Positions 51,264 through 55,632 of a stretch of 55,632 nt of DNA are shown one piece after another. This stretch comes from Porticoccaceae bacterium UBA4026 (lineage in GTDB: Bacteria > Pseudomonadota > Gammaproteobacteria > Pseudomonadales > Porticoccaceae). Position numbers and translations under genes: made by a program. The stretch's first letter is position 1. Every line of letters begins with the position of its first letter. A model generated the notes under the pieces. It did not search any database and was not told where the DNA came from. It saw only the letters and a list, made by a program, of their open reading frames with translations. The DNA is taken from assembly GCA_002382445.1 (NCBI GenBank), contig DGAQ01000061.1, positions 1 to 55,632 of the forward strand, in the 5' to 3' direction.

Positions 51264-53735
51264 CTAGAACGTCTTGCGCACCGTCAGCCACGTCGTTCGC
51301 GGCCTCTCGAGTGTTCGTTCATTATGAAAACGGTTATCGCCAAATAGGTCTCCGTAATCATTACCTGATGTAGACACATAGGTAGAGCCATTATTGTCAA
51401 AAACATTATCAATTTGCAACGTGACATTTAACCCGTCTGACATATCCAGACCAAACGACAAATTACTCACTTTATAAGTACCAGATAAACCATTTCTATT
51501 ATTAGCCACAATATCTGTAGTGCCATTCCAGGTCTCACTTTGATAGCTCGTATCAAAATAAACCCAGGCATCACCACCTAAAACATCAGGTATATCATAG
51601 AGAACACTAACGTGGCCTTTTAAGTCAGGTGAACTAGGTAAGTCCATACCCTTCCGAATATCTACGTCGTCCGTGGTCGGATCTGCAGTAGCACTAAAGT
51701 AAATATCGTCGTCAAACTTTGCATCTGCAGAAAATAAACTCAAATTAATTTTTAGATTATCCGTTGCCTGCAAACCTAAGTCTAATTCAATACCGGTACT
51801 GCCCGCGTCGCCCGCATTAAGCGTACCTCTATTCCACCATTGTTTGAATGTTGTGCTTTGCTGATAATCCTTCCATTTCATTTGAAATAGTGTCGCATTA
51901 AATTTTATCCGGTTATCCCACCAGTAACTTTTAACGCCCAACTCATAATTATCTAACGTATCAGAGCCATAGTTGGCTGTAACCTCACCTGTAGCGACCG
52001 CACGCGGGCTGTTTGAACCGCCGAGTCTAAAGCCCTGACTATATAAACCGTACACCATAACATCTTCATTAATCGCATAGGTCAGTGACAATTTATAAAT
52101 AGTGTCGTCGGCTTTACCCTGACTTCGTGTGGCACCATCACCACCATCGGCTAGGCCTGCAGTAATCAAACCGTCGGGGAAGTAGTTTAAACTAAACTCA
52201 TCACGATCAAACTCAGACCAACGGAACCCTCCCTTCACACTCAAATCTTCAGTAATATCGTAGGATACCTCGCCAAATACAGCTATTTGTTTTACCGAGC
52301 GCTCAAAAATATTCACGTAGCCGTGATCAGAGTCAGGTAATGGGTAAGCTTGATTTGGGTTAGGCGTGTAATTATTGTAGTAATTTGCGACGCCATAGTA
52401 ATAGGCATAAGCTTGCGCGGTTGCCCATGCCGTTGTATCTCCTAGGTTCTCATTAGAGGACCCGTAGAACCATTCATCGTATACATCTTCGTAGAACAAA
52501 CCGGCTGTCCATTGCAATCGGCTCTCACCTTTTGAAGCCAAACGAATTTCAACGGTATCGCGCTCTTGCGATTGATCATTAAATATAAAGCTACGGTTAT
52601 ACTCGGTGTTATACAAGCCATAGAGAGTACCATAGGCATTATAGCCATTGCCGTAGTAACGATCTTTGTATTGCGTATAAACGTCATTATCCCAGTTGTA
52701 GGTAATGTCGCGTTCAAGACGTGTCGCTGAGACAACTAAATTAGCAAAACCTAGATCACCTTCCAGGGTTAAAGACCCAGAAAGCCAATCATCTTCTCGA
52801 TTTTCGTCGATGAAACGAGTCACTTTATAGTCGCCTAACAGAGGGTCGGTTTCCCAGGTGCCGTCCAACTCACTGTTTTCAGTCACCACTGTTAAGAGCG
52901 CGTTCCAATTTTCATTGAACTTTAAAGCAAACATTATACGGCCACCTAGCGTGCCGTATTCATTTTGGTTTTCATCAACAACGTTATAGCCGGGGTCATC
53001 ATTGCGGTGGTTACCACTTAAGCTTGCACCGGCAACATTATCAACATAGCCGCCATCTTTTGTAGAGTAAAGTACCGCGCGCATGGCTAGAACATCTTCA
53101 ATTAATGGTATATTGATATGGCCATTAATGTCATAGCTACCGTCGCCACCTCCGGTCATGCCATAGCTTGTTTCAAGACTACCGGCCAAACCCTCATGGT
53201 TGGGTTTATTAGTGATTAAACGAAGAGTCCCCGTTTGAGAGCTAGACCCATAAAGTGTACCTTGGGGGCCATGTAAAGATTCAACCCGTTCCATATCAAT
53301 AGGGCGAACACTCACTTGCTGTGAGTTGGTTGTCATGGGAATATCATCGAGATACACAGCAACCTGTCCATCGGTATAATATTCACCTGAACCCGATGAA
53401 ATGCCGCGCATAGCCAAGGAATTTCTACCTGGCTGTGTTGCTGTTAGCGTGACACTAGGTAGAGCCTTAATATAATCACTCATACTACTAATCCCCATGA
53501 TCTCCATGGTATCACCAGAAAAAGCCGTGATACTTTGGGGGACACTTTGAAGATCTTCCGCACGCTTAGTGGCCGTTACCACGATTTCTTCAAGGGTTTT
53601 ATACTCCTCCGCGGCAAAAGATGCCGAGGGCAATGCTATATTAGCAATAGCAAAGGCCAGAGGTGCCACAGCAAAACGCCGCGCAGCCAACCCGCGCAAA
53701 ACGGATTTAGATTTTTTCATATTAGAGATTGTCAT
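51264..53735 (-). CDS. TonB-dependent outer-membrane receptor
   Basis: This 823-residue active transporter has a Tat/Sec-like signal peptide to about residue 42, the TonB box LEEIVVTATKR (48-58), plug domain to about 180 (DGQVAVYLDDIPM, VESLHGPQGTLYGSSSQTG) and a 22-strand barrel ending in the obligatory C-terminal Phe (TVRKTF). Two extracellular-loop-sized regions are very Tyr-rich: about 346-380 (ten Tyr) and 443-474 (nine Tyr, including AYAYYYG and NYYNNY). The ligand is unknown. It is next to a sulfotransferase/hydroxylase pair. Confidence 0.95.
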   Translation of the reverse strand: MTISNMKKSKSVLRGLAARRFAVAPLAFAIANIALPSASFAAEEYKTLEEIVVTATKRAEDLQSVPQSITAFSGDTMEIMGISSMSDYIKALPSVTLTATQPGRNSLAMRGISSGSGEYYTDGQVAVYLDDIPMTTNSQQVSVRPIDMERVESLHGPQGTLYGSSSQTGTLRLITNKPNHEGLAGSLETSYGMTGGGDGSYDINGHINIPLIEDVLAMRAVLYSTKDGGYVDNVAGASLSGNHRNDDPGYNVVDENQNEYGTLGGRIMFALKFNENWNALLTVVTENSELDGTWETDPLLGDYKVTRFIDENREDDWLSGSLTLEGDLGFANLVVSATRLERDITYNWDNDVYTQYKDRYYGNGYNAYGTLYGLYNTEYNRSFIFNDQSQERDTVEIRLASKGESRLQWTAGLFYEDVYDEWFYGSSNENLGDTTAWATAQAYAYYYGVANYYNNYTPNPNQAYPLPDSDHGYVNIFERSVKQIAVFGEVSYDITEDLSVKGGFRWSEFDRDEFSLNYFPDGLITAGLADGGDGATRSQGKADDTIYKLSLTYAINEDVMVYGLYSQGFRLGGSNSPRAVATGEVTANYGSDTLDNYELGVKSYWWDNRIKFNATLFQMKWKDYQQSTTFKQWWNRGTLNAGDAGSTGIELDLGLQATDNLKINLSLFSADAKFDDDIYFSATADPTTDDVDIRKGMDLPSSPDLKGHVSVLYDIPDVLGGDAWVYFDTSYQSETWNGTTDIVANNRNGLSGTYKVSNLSFGLDMSDGLNVTLQIDNVFDNNGSTYVSTSGNDYGDLFGDNRFHNERTLERPRTTWLTVRKTF

Positions 53736-54103
53736 AAATGAGCCCTATTAAACTATTTTCTTGAAGTGATAAGTAGTAACAAAAAAAAGAGTAAACGGTT
53801 AGTTTTCCTATAAACACAAAAAAATCCACAAAGAAAAGCCAAGCTCTCTTTACGGAAATCCAGCCACTGCACCCAGCAAAGCTACAGACAAACCTTTCTA
53901 CAATACCTCTGTCGAAGTGTAGCAGACTGTATAGAGGATCATATACCCCATGGGGGGTAATATTTCTGATTCTTATTGATCTCTATGACAAGATCCAAGC
54001 TGCCGTTAATCGAAAGTTTGGTTCTGACTGCAAAAAGAGAGCCCCCTGTATACTTGCAGATTGCTCACTGGAACATGAACCAATTGTTATCTAAAGGCCA
54101 TCA
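53736..54103. promoter_or_regulatory. Gap upstream of the TonB-dependent receptor
   Basis: This 368-base non-coding region holds a near-palindrome at 53941-53963 and the expected receptor promoter. No coding frame is visible, and I see no clear terminator for the CocE-like remnant. Confidence 0.5.
53941..53963. promoter_or_regulatory. Near-palindromic site upstream of receptor gene
   Basis: ATATACCCC, ATGG and GGGGTAATAT form an imperfect inverted repeat with GC half-sites in an AT-rich context, about 210 bases before the receptor start. Possible operator; low certainty. Confidence 0.35.
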
Positions 54104-55219
54104 TTATTTTTTAATCACAGGCAATATCAAATATGACAATTTATCCTTGGCGTGATACACCTTATTATTAGCTACCAGCCATTCCGTCTCGTCGTAATTA
54201 TTACCACCGGTATTTAAGTTACGATCCCAACGGGGAAAGTTTGAGCTGGTAATTTCCAAGCGAATCTTATGGTCTTTGGCAAAATAATTACTGCTGGCAC
54301 GTAAATCCAAACGGATTTCATACAATTCTCCAGGTGTCGTCAATTCCGCTCTAGACAAGCTTTTACGGTAACGCATGCGCAGAGCCCCTTCCTGAATATT
54401 AAAGGCTCTACCATCGGGATACACATCCACTAATTTGGCGGTGAAATCCGTGTCTGTCGCCGAGGAAGACACCCACAGCACCACATCAATGGAACCGGTG
54501 ACTTCTATACCCTCGCTCAGCGCTTCGGAGGTATAAACCAACACATCATTGCGTAATTCAATCTCTGATTGATCGTACCCCCCCGCTTCGCTATCACTAC
54601 CCGTACAGCAAGAGTGTCCACCTAAAGAGGGCACCGGATGAGCCGGATCATAGATAAAGCTATCGACATTGGATTTCTCTGGCGCTTTTAGACTAAGCAC
54701 GCCATCGCCATGACGGCTATTGGCGCTACCTTGCCCCTGTAAATACCATTTTTGATAAGTCGTATTTTTTGGTGGCCAAACCTCACTTTGTCGCCACTCA
54801 TTTTTTCCCATCAAATAATATTGCACTTTGGGCATATCGGTAATGCCATTCTTTTTACCTTTAAGCCAGTAATCATACCAGCGCAATTGGATATCCAACC
54901 AAGGCAAGCGAGCATCGCCCAACTCTCTTTCACCGACAATAGTATTTTCTGTGGCTTCCGTATAACCACAATGTGTCGAAGGACCTATGATCATAAATTG
55001 ATTACTTTCCGACACTTTGCTCTGGGCATTTTCTCGGAATGCATTAAACATCTCTGTGGTCTCTTCCGAGCCATAGTCATACCAGAAATCCATAAACAAC
55101 GCAGGGACGTTAAAGGTATCGGATGCTCGGGCAAAATCCAAATTTCGGAAGTACTCACTATCCGGAGGACTGGTCATAGTCAGCAGGGGAAATGACGGCC
55201 CTGACCAACGGGCTATCAA
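54104..55219 (-). pseudogene. CocE/NonD-type hydrolase, 5'-truncated
   Basis: The reading frame has the Asp-containing strand VPALFMDFWYDYG, the catalytic His region GPSTHCGYTE, and the C-terminal jelly-roll domain of X-Pro dipeptidyl peptidase/CocE esterases (WVSSSATDTDFTAKLVDVYP, LEITSSNFPRWDRNLNTGG). The family is about 600 residues; only 371 remain, and the N-terminal alpha/beta-hydrolase part with the nucleophilic Ser (GxSYxG) is missing. The frame begins at a TTG with no credible start. It is probably an inactive remnant, or a protein lacking catalysis. Confidence 0.8.
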
Positions 55220-55403
55220 TGGGTAAGCTCGGTAAAAGAGTTAAATAATACTCAAAATCAGTTTTGGGTTTCATCTCATAATCTTCGGCAACAGCATTTT
55301 TTAGTCAAACCGTTTAGTAAAAGTCATGAATTCTTATTAGAGCTCAAAACAAGAAAATAAACAGGCTGATGATAAGGGTTAGAGCCAAAGAAAATCTATT
55401 CAG
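55220..55403 (-). pseudogene. Upstream remnants of the CocE-like gene
   Basis: In other frames upstream, fragments of the same gene can be read: NAVAEDYEMKPKTDFEYYLT (55298-55239) resembling the family region ahead of the cap, and a hydrophobic signal-peptide-like stretch LNRFSLALTLIISLFIFLF at 55347-55403 without Met, ending at TGA. This fits an internal deletion plus frameshifts between the signal peptide and the C-terminal half. Confidence 0.5.
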
Positions 55404-55416
55404 GTTTTACATCCGG

Positions 55417-55632
55417 TCAATAAACATCAAAGTGCAATAAATCATCCGCTGTGGCGCGACGGCGTATCAATCGACTACTTTGTTGGCTACCGACCATCAC
55501 AGCGGCAGGCGCCTGTCTACCACAGTACTGGTTCATCATCTCTAAACCGTAAGCCCCAGTATCAAACAGGGCGATGATATCGCCAATCTGGGTATTACTG
55601 GGTAATTCACGCAAACTGGGTTGCTGTACTAG
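55417..55632 (-). CDS. PLP-dependent decarboxylase (diaminopimelate/ornithine type), C-terminal end
   Basis: The frame is open to the window edge, so the 5' part lies outside. The visible 71 residues include GDIIALFDTGAYGLEMMNQY, the conserved Asp-x-Gly-Ala-Tyr segment of group IV decarboxylases, and the terminal RLIRRRATADDLLHFDVY typical of diaminopimelate decarboxylase (LysA) relatives. Substrate (diaminopimelate, ornithine or another) cannot be decided from the C-terminus. It lies upstream of the CocE-like remnant on the same strand. Confidence 0.75.
   Translation of the reverse strand, partial: LVQQPSLRELPSNTQIGDIIALFDTGAYGLEMMNQYCGRQAPAAVMVGSQQSSRLIRRRATADDLLHFDVY

Overview
The window reads as a chromosomal segment of a free-living, probably marine gammaproteobacterium with moderate GC. 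The sdhCDAB-sucAB-lpd-sucCD order with divergent gltA is gammaproteobacterial. The rest fits a Cellvibrionales/SAR92-like heterotroph: two 600-residue acyl-CoA dehydrogenases, a ceramidase, DUF3604 and CotH-type lipoproteins, a TonB-dependent receptor and a TPR-sulfotransferase. The order-level placement is inference; there is no rRNA gene to test it. I saw no tRNA, rRNA, insertion sequence, phage or CRISPR array.

Positions 1-11050 hold one long minus-strand TCA operon: succinate dehydrogenase (sdhCDAB), 2-oxoglutarate dehydrogenase (sucA, sucB, lpd) and succinyl-CoA ligase (sucCD). Citrate synthase (gltA) diverges from it. Next come a frameshifted CPBP membrane protease sitting between two copies of the gltA tail and terminator, miaE, acnB, nfuA, metH and a DUF2970 membrane protein. 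From 22.4 to 28.1 kb lie two tandem acyl-CoA dehydrogenases and a membrane diguanylate cyclase.

From 28.3 to 33.8 kb is a tyrosine-degradation operon: a divergent MarR regulator with two operator-like palindromes, then hppD, a VOC-fold protein, a fumarylacetoacetate hydrolase-family gene, maiA and an acyl-CoA ligase. The canonical cupin homogentisate 1,2-dioxygenase (hmgA) is absent from this cluster. The VOC gene occupies its logical place, which makes it the best candidate here for an unrecognised enzyme. maiA has no ordinary start codon that keeps its N-terminal active-site segment.

From 33.8 to 46.4 kb are a CotH-like lipoprotein, a glycine-zipper lipoprotein with a premature amber codon, a YghU-type glutathione transferase, a ceramidase with Thr where the nucleophilic Ser is expected, a YeiH transporter, and an amidohydrolase and an FAD oxidoreductase that each follow a copy of the same 155-bp leader. 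A DUF3604 lipoprotein closes this part.

From 46.8 kb to the end are a small secreted protein, an Asp/Asn beta-hydroxylase, a TPR-sulfotransferase, a convergent beta-propeller-like protein, a TonB-dependent receptor with two very Tyr-rich segments, a decayed CocE-type hydrolase and the C-terminus of a PLP decarboxylase. Hydroxylase, sulfotransferase and receptor together suggest a post-translational modification cassette; this is inference from gene content.
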